DNA from: a virus
DNA length: 41,208 nt
Virus record (IMG/VR): IMGVR_UViG_3300025079_000007
Location: 1-41,208 of that record
Reading direction: 5' to 3' (one strand)
The notes under the pieces were generated by a model. It made no database searches. It was not told where the DNA came from and was given only the letters and a program-made list of their open reading frames with translations. Shown here piece after piece: positions 27,893 through 34,852 of this stretch (positions within the stretch are counted from its first letter, which is position 1; every line of letters begins with the position of its first letter). A program made the position numbers and the translations under genes.

Positions 27893-29950
27893 TTATATTA
27901 AGAATTGTTGTGTAGTGATATTTAGTGTAAAAGCTACATCATCGCCAACAGGAATACCATTAGTTCTATAAGTTATAAAGAATGTCTCACTTCCAGTCAG
28001 AGATAAACCTGGGTTACCTGCTGGTAAAATTGTCCATGTTTTACATACTGGTATTCCAATCGAAGAATAGTCAATAGCTGCTTCACCAACTTTTATTGGT
28101 ATGGGAGGGGTTCCTGCACATATATCTCCTTTCCATAATTCAAATTCATGAATAGCAGCCTTACTGCCTATAAAAGTAGACTGCATTCCACATAGTGTTG
28201 ATTTTGTATCGGAACTACCACACCCCGTAGCTGATCCTGCACCCATCAATTGTCCCTGAAACTGTTGCACTACTGTCCATCCTGGTGAAACACTTGGTGC
28301 CGAAGTAGAGACTTGATCAAATATTCTATATGGAACATAACCTGTAGAAGCAACGGGAGTAGTAAAAGAATTATAAGTATTTAATGTAACAGGATTAGGT
28401 ACTAATTTACTTGCCCATACTTTATAATTATTAATAAAGCTATTTACTGAGGAACCACCACCCGCTGGAACTGTCCAGCTTCCTGTACCGTCTAAATATT
28501 TTGTAGCATCATTAGCTGAACCTCTTGGTACATATCCTATATTAGTATCCCCTGCGTACTCAAATACATTAAGTGTTACTGCTCCAGTTGCAGCAGCATT
28601 AACCGTTATAGCTTGACCAACAGAACTAACAATAGAACTTGAAGTAATAGATGTTACTCCCCCACCAGCACCAGGCGTAACCCATGTTCCATCTCCTCTT
28701 AAAAAAGTAGATGCGGTACCACCTTCAGGAACCATACCTATATCTAAACCACCATTATATTTTAATAGAGTAAGTGAGGATGTTCCTCCAGCTATATTAC
28801 TTATAAGAGCACCTGAATTTATTGCGGTTGTATTAAATAAAGCAGTCGTTAAAGCTATATTAGCTACTCCAGTTGTTGCTGTGTTTATCCAAGAGAGAGA
28901 TGCTCCGTTCCAACTTAATACTTGGCCTGCTGCTCCTATACTTCCTGATCCATCAGTTATACTTCCAGGATCTATTGTTCCAGAAATTGTTATACTTGCA
29001 TTTGCTCCTGTAGCAGTATTACCAGTATCTAAAACACCTTGTAAGTTTTGAGTTCCTATTGCCCCTCCACTTGTCCATAATACTGCACCACCTGTAGCTG
29101 TTAATACTTGGCCTACAGTTCCACACAATCCATTAGAATCTTCTAAACAGGCATTAATTTCTACTACTCCGTTAAAGGTGTTAGTTCCACCAAACACATT
29201 ATCTCCTGATGAGCCTATACTAACACCTGCAGCCATTGTAATACTGCTTGTGCCTGTAAAACTCATTCCTTGATTCAAAGATGTAGAGCCAATATTTAAA
29301 GTGCTTTGCAAATCACAACATGATGAAGGAGGGATAGTGCTACTCCAAGCTAACCCTGTTCCTGTAGATGTTAACCACTGACCTGCTGTACCTGTAGCAC
29401 CTGCTCCATCATTAATCTGACCAGTAGTGTTAAAATTTAATATAGTAGAATTTATATTTACCTGACCACTAAAATTAGATATTCCACTATTAGATAAGGT
29501 AGCGGGGTTAATAATATTAATTCCTCCACCTGCATTTATAACCTCGAATAACACTCCATCTACAATAGCCTTAGTAGTAGCAATGTTTCCAGAAATCAAA
29601 GAGTCGTTCCAAGTACAGCAAGATGTTGAAGGACTGTTAATCCATTGTAACCCAGTTGCTGTAGAACTTAGTATTTGACCTGCATTACCTGTAGAACCTA
29701 AAGCTGTAATAGTAGTAGGGGCTACAGTTCCAATAACCGTTACATTACCTGTTAGATTAATATTTTGAGTAGCAGTATTACCTGTATTTAAAACAGACTG
29801 TAATCCTTGAAGAACACCAGTACCACCTATTAAATCACTTACTAAAAATGTAACTGTTTCATTTTTATTACTTACATCTGTAGCAATAAGTAAGTCATCC
29901 ATTGCTGGTGTGACTGTAGGGTAAACTTTAGTGTTTTCAATTTTTGCCAT
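27893..29950 (-). CDS. Tail fibre-like protein with internal repeats, 685 aa
   Basis: The N-terminus MAKIENTKVYPTVTPAMDDL, followed by LIATDVSNKNET, is nearly the same as that of the next upstream gene and is probably a virion-anchoring module. The body holds four copies of a repeat with the core GxxGxAGQxLxxxxxxLxW at about residues 86-103, 184-202, 274-292 and 335-354. Two of these are followed by Ser-Cys-Cys. Phage-fibre repeats of the FLRGDGTWVTPG type follow further on. The last 190 residues are a distinct beta-rich tip. This is the usual layout of a trimeric appendage that contacts the host surface. The fibre role is inferred; the repeats are seen directly. Confidence 0.75.
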   Translation of the reverse strand: MAKIENTKVYPTVTPAMDDLLIATDVSNKNETVTFLVSDLIGGTGVLQGLQSVLNTGNTATQNINLTGNVTVIGTVAPTTITALGSTGNAGQILSSTATGLQWINSPSTSCCTWNDSLISGNIATTKAIVDGVLFEVINAGGGINIINPATLSNSGISNFSGQVNINSTILNFNTTGQINDGAGATGTAGQWLTSTGTGLAWSSTIPPSSCCDLQSTLNIGSTSLNQGMSFTGTSSITMAAGVSIGSSGDNVFGGTNTFNGVVEINACLEDSNGLCGTVGQVLTATGGAVLWTSGGAIGTQNLQGVLDTGNTATGANASITISGTIDPGSITDGSGSIGAAGQVLSWNGASLSWINTATTGVANIALTTALFNTTAINSGALISNIAGGTSSLTLLKYNGGLDIGMVPEGGTASTFLRGDGTWVTPGAGGGVTSITSSSIVSSVGQAITVNAAATGAVTLNVFEYAGDTNIGYVPRGSANDATKYLDGTGSWTVPAGGGSSVNSFINNYKVWASKLVPNPVTLNTYNSFTTPVASTGYVPYRIFDQVSTSAPSVSPGWTVVQQFQGQLMGAGSATGCGSSDTKSTLCGMQSTFIGSKAAIHEFELWKGDICAGTPPIPIKVGEAAIDYSSIGIPVCKTWTILPAGNPGLSLTGSETFFITYRTNGIPVGDDVAFTLNITTQQFLI

Positions 29951-29952
29951 AT

Positions 29953-30483
29953 CTATGCTATTTCTACTATTCTATATTGTAAATTTATTACTACATTACT
30001 GTTACCCAGAGTTGGATTTGCTAATGGAGTTCTAAATTGTAAGGGTTTATTAGGTGTAATATTTCCTGCTCCAGAAGGATTCATTATTGCGTACCCAGTA
30101 TAAGGAGCTGTTGTTTGAAAAATAGCAAACGTTATGTCTGCCCAAGCTGTACTGCCATACCATAGTTGAGGTATATTACCTGCAAAATCATATGCAACTG
30201 GCAAAGAATCATCCGCCAGGTTTCTTATAATTACAGATCCAAAAGGAACAATATATTTATTAGCTCCCTGAGCTGGCACTAATTCAACTGGATTAGTAAA
30301 TGAATTTAATATTTGAAATGGAGTTAAAGTAACTTCAGCAACAGATGTTCCTAAATATTGACCAACTGACTCTAACGTACAAGTTTTTGTTTCATCATTG
30401 TCACTTACATCAGTTAAAACAACAAAATCATTAGCGGTAGGTATTATATTAGGATACGCTGTAGTATTACTTATTTTCGCCAT
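29953..30483 (-). CDS. Short fibre/appendage protein sharing the fibre N-terminal module, 176 aa
   Basis: Residues 1-35 (MAKISNTTAYPNIIPTANDF, then VVLTDVSDNDET) match the start of the 685-residue fibre. The remainder is a single beta-rich domain (residues about 50-176) without the fibre repeats. It lies 2 bases upstream of the fibre gene and overlaps the coiled-coil gene by 17 bases. The shared start suggests that the two proteins attach to the same site on the virion, or that this one is an adaptor. Duplication of the anchor is inferred from the sequence similarity. Confidence 0.65.
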   Translation of the reverse strand: MAKISNTTAYPNIIPTANDFVVLTDVSDNDETKTCTLESVGQYLGTSVAEVTLTPFQILNSFTNPVELVPAQGANKYIVPFGSVIIRNLADDSLPVAYDFAGNIPQLWYGSTAWADITFAIFQTTAPYTGYAIMNPSGAGNITPNKPLQFRTPLANPTLGNSNVVINLQYRIVEIA

Positions 30484-30712
30484 CTTCTTCTTTTTCTTTT
30501 ATTTCTCCTGTTTCTAAATTAATAACTGAGTTAACTCCGTATTTATCTATCAAAGCTTTTTCCGCTGTTTGGAAATCATTCTTTAATTCTTCTACTCGTA
30601 AACATATTCCATGCTTTTGTAGAGATAAATCACCCAGTTGTGTTTTTAATTTATTAAACTCACCATTTAAAGTTTGTAAATTTAATAATTCTTGTTCTTC
30701 AATTTTTTTCAT
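30467..30712 (-). CDS. Small coiled-coil protein, first gene of the fibre-terminase operon, 81 aa
   Basis: Helical coiled coil over residues 1-60 (LLNLQTLNGEFNKLKTQLGD, then EELKNDFQTAEKALIDKYG), ending in an acidic tail (GEIKEKEEDGENK). Such short coiled-coil proteins are frequent in marine Bacteroidota phages, but their role is unknown. It has a TATCTTTG promoter 31 bases upstream, so it probably starts the long transcript through the fibre, GroES-like, oxygenase and terminase genes. Confidence 0.6.
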   Translation of the reverse strand: MKKIEEQELLNLQTLNGEFNKLKTQLGDLSLQKHGICLRVEELKNDFQTAEKALIDKYGVNSVINLETGEIKEKEEDGENK

Positions 30713-30743
30713 TTTAATAAATTTAGATTGTAATTAATTTTTA

Positions 30744-30751
30744 CAAAGATA
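30744..30751 (-). promoter_or_regulatory. -7 promoter element TATCTTTG for the fibre-terminase operon
   Basis: TATCTTTGTAAAA matches TAnnTTTG in the 60-base gap upstream of the ATG at 30712. No clear -33 element. Confidence 0.65.
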
Positions 30752-30772
30752 AGAAAACTTATGGAATGTATT

Positions 30773-31165
30773 TTACTTTTTTATTTTCTCAAATGACCTG
30801 CCTCCAAAGTAAGCTCCAATTACTGTTATTAAAACTAATTGTAAAAGATCAGTCCATTTTTCTTCCACCTCAAAACTAATAGATCCCGCATCTATAAATA
30901 TCATTAAGACGGTACATACAACTAAAAATATCAAAACCATAGGTCTCACATTTTTACTTAACCAGGAATCACTGGTCATATCATGTCTCCATCTTTCTGT
31001 TACATTCTTTTGAATCTCAGCCTCTGCTTCTATAAAGATTTTTTTCATCTCCATTTCAAAAGATGCTTTTTCTTCTTTTGTTTGAATAAATCTATCAGCA
31101 ATTCCTGCAACTTTACCAGCTACATCTAATGCTCCTTTTCCAAATATCTTAGTCCAAATGCTCAT
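30773..31165 (-). CDS. Holin-like protein, 3TM gene-transfer-agent holin type, 130 aa
   Basis: The pattern RWRHDMTSDSWLSKNVRP, then MVLIFLVVCTVLMIFI and LLQLVLITVIGAYFGGRSFEK, is the hallmark of the holin family typified by GTA_holin_3TM. Two strong membrane segments lie at about residues 76-92 and 106-122. The N-terminal half is amphipathic helix (GALDVAGKVAGIADRFIQ). Holins form membrane holes that let the endolysin reach the cell wall. The M15 peptidase gene lies 768 bases upstream in the same operon. Its start shares TAATG with the stop of the preceding basic gene. Confidence 0.75.
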   Translation of the reverse strand: MSIWTKIFGKGALDVAGKVAGIADRFIQTKEEKASFEMEMKKIFIEAEAEIQKNVTERWRHDMTSDSWLSKNVRPMVLIFLVVCTVLMIFIDAGSISFEVEEKWTDLLQLVLITVIGAYFGGRSFEKIKK

Positions 31166-31419
31166 TATCTTTTTGATTTTTTACCTACACATTTCCAACT
31201 CTTACGAGATAAGTTGTTAGGTGTGTTAGGATCATTTCGTTTACCTATAGGTAGTCCCATTTTTATTCCATAGCTTCTTGCACAATAAGCGTCTCCTTTT
31301 GACGTTCCAGGTTTAACTCTTGAACCACCACCCTTAGCTTGACCAGCTTGACCATAGCTAACCTTCTTACCGCTTGCAGTAATTTTTACTTTAGCCTTTC
31401 CTTTTCTTGGTGTTGCCAT
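31165..31419 (-). CDS. Small basic protein with KGDAYCARSYGI motif, 84 aa
   Basis: Lys/Gly/Ser-rich with PRKGKAKVKITASGKKVSYG, then SKGDAYCARSYGIKMGLP and a Trp-Lys-Cys near the end (SRKSWKCVGKKSKR). I recall short phage proteins with a K-G-x-A-Y-C-A-R motif (of the DUF6321 kind), function unknown. The two Cys might bind a metal or form a disulfide. It is linked to both neighbours by TAATG overlaps. The basic charge suggests binding to nucleic acid. Confidence 0.65.
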   Translation of the reverse strand: MATPRKGKAKVKITASGKKVSYGQAGQAKGGGSRVKPGTSKGDAYCARSYGIKMGLPIGKRNDPNTPNNLSRKSWKCVGKKSKR

Positions 31420-31547
31420 TACTTCTTTTTCTTTGGAGTATGATTGTAACCTTTTTTCTTTAAAGCTAAATGGTCTTTCATAGTTTTAGCAACTTTCTTT
31501 ATTCCAGTCTTACTATACATATTATGTATCTTAAATTTCTTTGCCAT
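31419..31547 (-). CDS. Very small basic protein, 42 aa
   Basis: ATG at 31547, stop at 31419-31421. Sequence starts MAKKFKIHNMYSKTGIKKVA and ends YNHTPKKKK; about one third of the residues are Lys. Both start and stop share TAATG overlaps with neighbouring genes, and the start MAKK matches that of the next upstream gene. Without it there would be a 280-base gap in an otherwise gapless operon. The family is unknown. Confidence 0.6.
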   Translation of the reverse strand: MAKKFKIHNMYSKTGIKKVAKTMKDHLALKKKGYNHTPKKKK

Positions 31548-31702
31548 TATTTTTTATTTTTAGGTAAAGACTTAATCTTTCCGTTTTCTGTTCTTGCGTA
31601 TCTATGAGTTTTAGTTTCTTTACTTGGTATTAGTGTACCACAGTATTTTCCTTTACCGTATTCCCAACATATTTTTTTTCCTGTTCTTCCTTTCTTTGCC
31701 AT
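31547..31702 (-). CDS. Very small basic protein with two Cys, 51 aa
   Basis: ATG at 31702, stop at 31547-31549. Begins MAKKGRTGKKICWEYGKGKY, continues CGTLIPSKETKTHRYARTE and ends in a Lys-rich tail. It shares TAATG with genes on both sides, strong evidence for translation by coupling. The Cys-x-Trp and Tyr-Cys-Gly spacing could hold a metal, but two Cys alone are not enough to claim a zinc finger. The function is unknown. Confidence 0.6.
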   Translation of the reverse strand: MAKKGRTGKKICWEYGKGKYCGTLIPSKETKTHRYARTENGKIKSLPKNKK

Positions 31703-31923
31703 TATACACTCATATCAATCATCTGATTATTACCCCCTCTCTTAACAGAAGTATTAACCTTTCCTCTTAATTTTCCTTCCGTATGGTAACCTCTTGATAT
31801 AAGAGTTTTGTCTATTTTAGATTTGTTATATACTCTATCCGCAAATGTAGTGTCAATATCTCGCTTTTTGTTTTTAAGCTTAGTACGATGTTTTTTTGTA
31901 TTCTTAGTTTTTTTATTAGGCAT
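31702..31923 (-). CDS. Small Lys-rich protein, 73 aa
   Basis: The N-terminal 22 residues are almost only Lys, Asn, Thr and Arg (PNKKTKNTKKHRTKLKNKK). A more ordinary part follows (TFADRVYNKSKIDKTLISRG) and a Gly/Asn-rich end. It lies 9 bases after the M15 peptidase gene and starts the TAATG chain of basic proteins. No family recognised; nucleic acid binding is suggested by composition only. Confidence 0.6.
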   Translation of the reverse strand: MPNKKTKNTKKHRTKLKNKKRDIDTTFADRVYNKSKIDKTLISRGYHTEGKLRGKVNTSVKRGGNNQMIDMSV

Positions 31924-31932
31924 ATTATTTAT

Positions 31933-32301
31933 TTATGAGTATAACCAAATTGCGTCAGACTTAGCCTGATCATTATCTACGTGTATGAAGGTTTTTGAAA
32001 TACCTAAACGAGTGAACCCGACATTAACTAATGCTCTAACCATTATAGATCTTTGTGCTGAGTTTCCACAAGCAATATCTGCAGCACATCCTTTTAAGTG
32101 TGCACTATTCTTAGAGGCTTGATATCCTCTTTTTATTAAATCTTTATTGTATGCTTGTGTTCTGAATCCTGATGTTATCTTAAAAGGTATGCCCGATTCT
32201 TCACGAGCAAAGTCTAACATCTCTAAAAAGTCATGTCTCATATTTTTTCCTGAACCAGTCTCATCAGGAGAATCGAACTCGCTGTAGGTAAAATATTTCA
32301 T
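31933..32301 (-). CDS. Endolysin: M15-type D-Ala-D-Ala / L-Ala-D-Glu peptidase, 122 aa
   Basis: The zinc-site motif SAHLKGCAAD (residues 66-75) matches SxHxxGxAxD, and IHVD (106-109) supplies the third ligand. ITSGFRTQAYN (42-52) is the conserved substrate-side loop. The length fits a minimal peptidase_M15 domain without signal peptide or cell-wall binding domain. It would cut peptidoglycan peptide bonds for host lysis and needs a holin to reach the periplasm. A one-span membrane protein is encoded 2 bases upstream and a 3TM-type holin further down the operon, giving a complete lysis group. The catalytic residues appear intact. Confidence 0.88.
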   Translation of the reverse strand: MKYFTYSEFDSPDETGSGKNMRHDFLEMLDFAREESGIPFKITSGFRTQAYNKDLIKRGYQASKNSAHLKGCAADIACGNSAQRSIMVRALVNVGFTRLGISKTFIHVDNDQAKSDAIWLYS

Positions 32302-32303
32302 AA

Positions 32304-32459
32304 TTACTTTTTCTTTTTTATAAACTTATAAATTGTAAATGCAATAGCAAGTGAAAGCGAAACAAACTGAAGTATTTCATTAGCCTGCATTAATGTTAAT
32401 CCTAAAGCCCCTCCATTGGCAGCTACTACTTCTACTGTATCTTTCATTTCTTTAGCCAT
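32304..32459 (-). CDS. Small one-span membrane protein, holin or antiholin candidate, 51 aa
   Basis: ATG at 32459 and stop at 32304-32306, 2 bases before the endolysin start. The first 28 residues are polar (MAKEMKDTVEVVAANGGALG). One membrane helix follows (ILQFVSLSLAIAFTIYKFI), with a positive tail KKKK on the cytoplasmic side. It is too short for most gene finders. Position directly before the endolysin in the first part of a transcript supports a lysis role. The other holin candidate in the operon raises the option of a holin/antiholin pair. Confidence 0.65.
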   Translation of the reverse strand: MAKEMKDTVEVVAANGGALGLTLMQANEILQFVSLSLAIAFTIYKFIKKKK

Positions 32460-32532
32460 TTTTTATTATATAGGTTGAGGTTTCATACCAATGTATAATA
32501 CCTCCTCCTGTTGTTGTTTGCGTGTAATTCAT
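32452..32532 (-). CDS. Possible 26-aa leader ORF before the lysis genes
   Basis: ATG at 32532 lies 5 bases after the TATCTTTG element, so translation would be nearly leaderless. The frame reads MNYTQTTTGGGIIHWYETST and stops overlapping the next gene's start region. The short length and odd composition leave it doubtful. It may be only the untranslated leader of the lysis message, or a leader peptide coupling translation to the 51-residue membrane protein. Confidence 0.3.
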   Translation of the reverse strand: MNYTQTTTGGGIIHWYETSTYIIKNG

Positions 32533-32537
32533 AGTTA

Positions 32538-32545
32538 CAAAGATA
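32538..32545 (-). promoter_or_regulatory. -7 promoter element TATCTTTG for the lysis / basic-protein operon
   Basis: TATCTTTGTAAC lies between the stop of the CBM-like gene (32554) and the lysis genes. It probably drives genes down to 30773. Confidence 0.65.
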
Positions 32546-32553
32546 ATATTTTT

Positions 32554-32973
32554 TTAAGATTCTTTTATAGATACACTATTAATTACAAATACAGCCCCAC
32601 TATTACTTGTAATATAAATATCAGTCCCTGTTTTATTTAAGAAACTAAATGAAATAGAACCAATTGAAGTAAGAGTTTGTAACACACCTCCCTTAGAATC
32701 ATTTACTGTAGCAGTTCCTTTTGCTGGAGTACTTACAACTTCTATTACAACATTATAAGTTTTTCCAACTGTTAAAATAGATTGAGATATAGATGCTGTT
32801 GGTCTACCTGTTCCTATAGACACTTGACCTAACTTTTCACTAACAATAGGAACAACAGTCCATCCTGTTAATCCGTTTGAAAAATCTCCATTAGAAATAA
32901 GTTCTGGGTTTGACCTACCACCACTTGGTGTCTCTTTAGATCCCACTGCGTTAGCGATTGCGTTACTAATCAT
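32554..32973 (-). CDS. Carbohydrate-binding-module-like (jelly-roll) virion protein, 139 aa
   Basis: ELISNGDFSNGLTGWTVVP is the classical start of CBM4/9-type or galactose-binding jelly-roll domains, which typically begin N-G-D-F-S-x-G-L-x-G-W. The rest is alternating beta strands ending in VFVINSVSIKES, the usual closing strand. The N-terminal 25 residues (ISNAIANAVGSKETPSGG) may be a linker or anchor. It is 1 base from the 176-residue beta protein upstream. A role in binding surface sugars from the virion is inferred; the domain pattern is visible. Confidence 0.7.
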   Translation of the reverse strand: MISNAIANAVGSKETPSGGRSNPELISNGDFSNGLTGWTVVPIVSEKLGQVSIGTGRPTASISQSILTVGKTYNVVIEVVSTPAKGTATVNDSKGGVLQTLTSIGSISFSFLNKTGTDIYITSNSGAVFVINSVSIKES

Positions 32974-32974
32974 A

Positions 32975-33505
32975 CTACCACATTGCTATAATACCCTTTG
33001 CAGAGGTGTCTGTTGTTAAAACTTGCACTACTTGAATAGGTAAAAAAGATGAGCCAGGTATGACACCAAATACTACTGTTTGATTACCAGGTGCTGCTAA
33101 TGTAGAGGTATTTCCATTTTGTTCAGCCATTCTAACATTTAAATTTCCTCCTGTTTCTATATATAAAGTACACCCGTTAGTGGCTGCATTATATATATAA
33201 TAAGTATCCGCAGCACCACCTGCAGCACCACCTGAAATAGTAAGTTGAGTATCACTATCTACACTTACAACATTATAAGCTCCTTGCGTAGCAGTGTTAT
33301 AAATAATAGCTCCAGGTAAAATTCCAGCTTCTTTAAATTTAGTGCCTACATCTGTTAATGTATTAAGAGTAGCAAAGTTCGCTTTTCCTTCAGGTGCCCC
33401 TGTAGCTGTGTCTATAATAACTACTGATGAAGGATCAGGTATACGAACTGTATCGCTTGGTATAACTCTTAATGCTTCTCTACTTTGTAACTTTTGATAT
33501 GCCAT
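32975..33505 (-). CDS. Beta-rich virion surface protein, possible head fibre, 176 aa
   Basis: The N-terminus has QKLQSREALRVIPSDTVRIP, followed by a domain with GILPGAIIYNTATQGAYNVV and LTISGGAAGGAADTYYIYNA. The C-terminal part is another beta domain. All residues fit an extracellular beta protein without signal peptide. It is paired with the CBM-like gene (1-base gap), so the two may form one surface appendage. I do not recognise a precise family; the head-fibre idea is inferred from composition. Confidence 0.6.
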   Translation of the reverse strand: MAYQKLQSREALRVIPSDTVRIPDPSSVVIIDTATGAPEGKANFATLNTLTDVGTKFKEAGILPGAIIYNTATQGAYNVVSVDSDTQLTISGGAAGGAADTYYIYNAATNGCTLYIETGGNLNVRMAEQNGNTSTLAAPGNQTVVFGVIPGSSFLPIQVVQVLTTDTSAKGIIAMW

Positions 33506-33515
33506 TTTTTTATTT

Positions 33516-33704
33516 TTATTTGTTGTAAGGAAACGCTCTATTTAAACTATCCTTTCTTTTATTGCATCCACAGTCTCCTCCTGTTGCTTTCGCTACAGTA
33601 TCAACTACTTTTTTTATTCCTGTTGCTTTAGTAAACTTCTCTATAGTATCTCCTAATCCTCTTGATTTCATTTCGTTTACTATATTAGATTTATGTCTTT
33701 TCAT
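33516..33704 (-). CDS. Small Cys-containing phage protein with GDCGCNKRKDSLN motif, 62 aa
   Basis: The start is placed at MKRHKSNIVNEM because its ATG overlaps the stop of the upstream 46-residue gene as ATGA. The frame is open 15 bases further upstream without a better start. GIKKVVDTVAKATGG followed by DCGCNKRKDSLNRAFPYNK is a motif I have seen at the ends of small Bacteroidota phage proteins. The CxC may bind metal. Basic and predicted helical. Function unknown. Confidence 0.65.
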   Translation of the reverse strand: MKRHKSNIVNEMKSRGLGDTIEKFTKATGIKKVVDTVAKATGGDCGCNKRKDSLNRAFPYNK

Positions 33705-33841
33705 TTCTTGCAAGTACACAGTTTGTTAGGACAAGACTCTACACTAAACATTACTTTAGATACTAACCAATTCCATTGACATTGAAACTTACACCATAAA
33801 TTAGAGATTGACTCTCCTAACCATATTAATAATTTACCCAT
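33701..33841 (-). CDS. Very small Cys/Trp-rich protein, 46 aa
   Basis: ATG at 33841, stop at 33701-33703 overlapping the next ATG. Reads MGKLLIWLGESISNLWCKFQ, then CQWNWLVSKVMFSVES and ends CPNKLCTCKK. It has five Cys and three Trp. The hydrophobic/aromatic N-terminal part could lie on a membrane. It fills a 120-base gap in a gapless operon and is joined by ATGA coupling, which supports translation. No family recognised. Confidence 0.55.
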   Translation of the reverse strand: MGKLLIWLGESISNLWCKFQCQWNWLVSKVMFSVESCPNKLCTCKK

Positions 33842-33844
33842 ATT

Positions 33845-34042
33845 TTATTTTGCTTTACACCCAAAGTTGTTAGCGTAGTTAGCCATCTTCACCACCTTTT
33901 CAGAATACTTATCAGTCTTTTTCATGACAGCTGAGGCTGCACTACACGCATCTTTGAATCCGTTATTCTTAGCCCACTTAGTAAAAGCTCCCTGACGAGA
34001 TTCTTTTATTTCTGGGAATTTCTTTTTAGTTCTACCAGCCAT
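33845..34042 (-). CDS. Small basic protein, 65 aa
   Basis: Begins MAGRTKKKFPEIKESRQGAF and continues TKWAKNNGFKDACSAASAVM and a Lys-rich helical end with NNFGCKAK. Predicted helical, two Cys, net positive. It shares TAATG with the upstream gene. Similar short proteins with a KWAKxxGF pattern occur in aquatic phages without a known function. Confidence 0.6.
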   Translation of the reverse strand: MAGRTKKKFPEIKESRQGAFTKWAKNNGFKDACSAASAVMKKTDKYSEKVVKMANYANNFGCKAK

Positions 34043-34248
34043 TACTTACGTATTGCAGCTCCGATCTTTTTCTTTACGTTGTTGATACACTCGTAAGACA
34101 TATTGTGATCTCCACCGTATGCATGACCGTAATCTTTTTTAGACATTGCTTTAGATTCGTCTCTTCTTGATTTCATAGATTGAGATTTCTTTCCGTTCTT
34201 AGCTCCTAATGACTCATCAAGTCTTGAATTGTAACCTTGCTTTTTCAT
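34042..34248 (-). CDS. Small basic protein, 68 aa
   Basis: Highly charged: MKKQGYNSRLDESLGAKNGK, then KSQSMKSRRDESKAMSKKDY and a Gly/His stretch (GHAYGGDHNMSYECINN), ending in Lys/Arg. It has one Cys. It is located between the 183-residue basic protein (9-base gap) and the 65-residue gene (TAATG overlap). No family recognised; the composition suggests nucleic-acid contact. Confidence 0.6.
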   Translation of the reverse strand: MKKQGYNSRLDESLGAKNGKKSQSMKSRRDESKAMSKKDYGHAYGGDHNMSYECINNVKKKIGAAIRK

Positions 34249-34257
34249 AATTTTTAT

Positions 34258-34809
34258 TTATTTTTTAGTTTTACCTTTCCTGTTTCCAGTTTGTATTTTA
34301 TTTTTAACTCCTTTCTTTATCCAGTTTGCTGCATTTTGCATAGATTTAAGAGGCCTTACTTTTTTTAATTTACCACGACTATCGGTAGCGTAGTACTTTG
34401 CAGTATCAAAAGCAGCTTTTCCTGCCATACCCGTTACAATAGGCACTATAGCTCCAGAAGCAGAAGCCGCTGCAATTCCTGCACCAATTCCTGCTAACTT
34501 CCCTGCATCTTTTAAATTGCTTTTTAGTCTTTTCTTTTTGTTATAAGTTGTAGTTTTTCCTTTCTTATTTGTTTTAGTTACAACAGTACCTGATTTATCC
34601 CCAGGTCTTGTTACTGTTTTTTTCTTACTACCGTCTTTTCTATACTTAACAACTTTAGAAGCAACCGTTTTTTTACCTTTATAAGTTTTTACTTTCTTAA
34701 CAGATCCGTCTCTACGAACTCTTGTTTTGGTAGTAGTTCCATCTGCATTTTTTACAGCAGTAACTCTATTCTTTCTTTTTACAACTTTTTTCTTTTTAGG
34801 ATCTGGCAT
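34258..34809 (-). CDS. Basic repeat protein with hydrophobic Gly/Ala segment, 183 aa
   Basis: Residues 1-95 are Lys/Arg/Thr-rich with repeated short beta-like units (RRDGSVKKVKTYKGKKT, YRKDGSKKKTVTRPGDKS, NKKGKTTTYNKKKR). Residues about 102-132 are a hydrophobic Ala/Gly/Ile stretch (LAGIGAGIAAASASGAIVPI) that could insert in a membrane. The end is basic again. The mix of DNA-binding-like basic repeats and a membrane-active-looking segment would fit a protein packaged and ejected with the genome, but this is inference. It is first in an operon with its own TATCTTTG promoter. Confidence 0.65.
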   Translation of the reverse strand: MPDPKKKKVVKRKNRVTAVKNADGTTTKTRVRRDGSVKKVKTYKGKKTVASKVVKYRKDGSKKKTVTRPGDKSGTVVTKTNKKGKTTTYNKKKRLKSNLKDAGKLAGIGAGIAAASASGAIVPIVTGMAGKAAFDTAKYYATDSRGKLKKVRPLKSMQNAANWIKKGVKNKIQTGNRKGKTKK

Positions 34810-34830
34810 AATTTTTATTTATTTATTTTA

Positions 34831-34838
34831 CAAAGATA
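34831..34838 (-). promoter_or_regulatory. -7 promoter element TATCTTTG for the 34.8-32.6 kb operon
   Basis: TATCTTTGTAAAA, 21 bases upstream of the ATG at 34809, in the 43-base gap after the 228-residue gene. Confidence 0.65.
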
Positions 34839-34852
34839 GTTATTTTTTTTAC

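Noticed and set aside
32255-32275. CTGATGAG on the minus strand, like a hammerhead core
   Set aside because: It is inside the endolysin coding sequence, and no GAAA core or matching stems could be placed around it.
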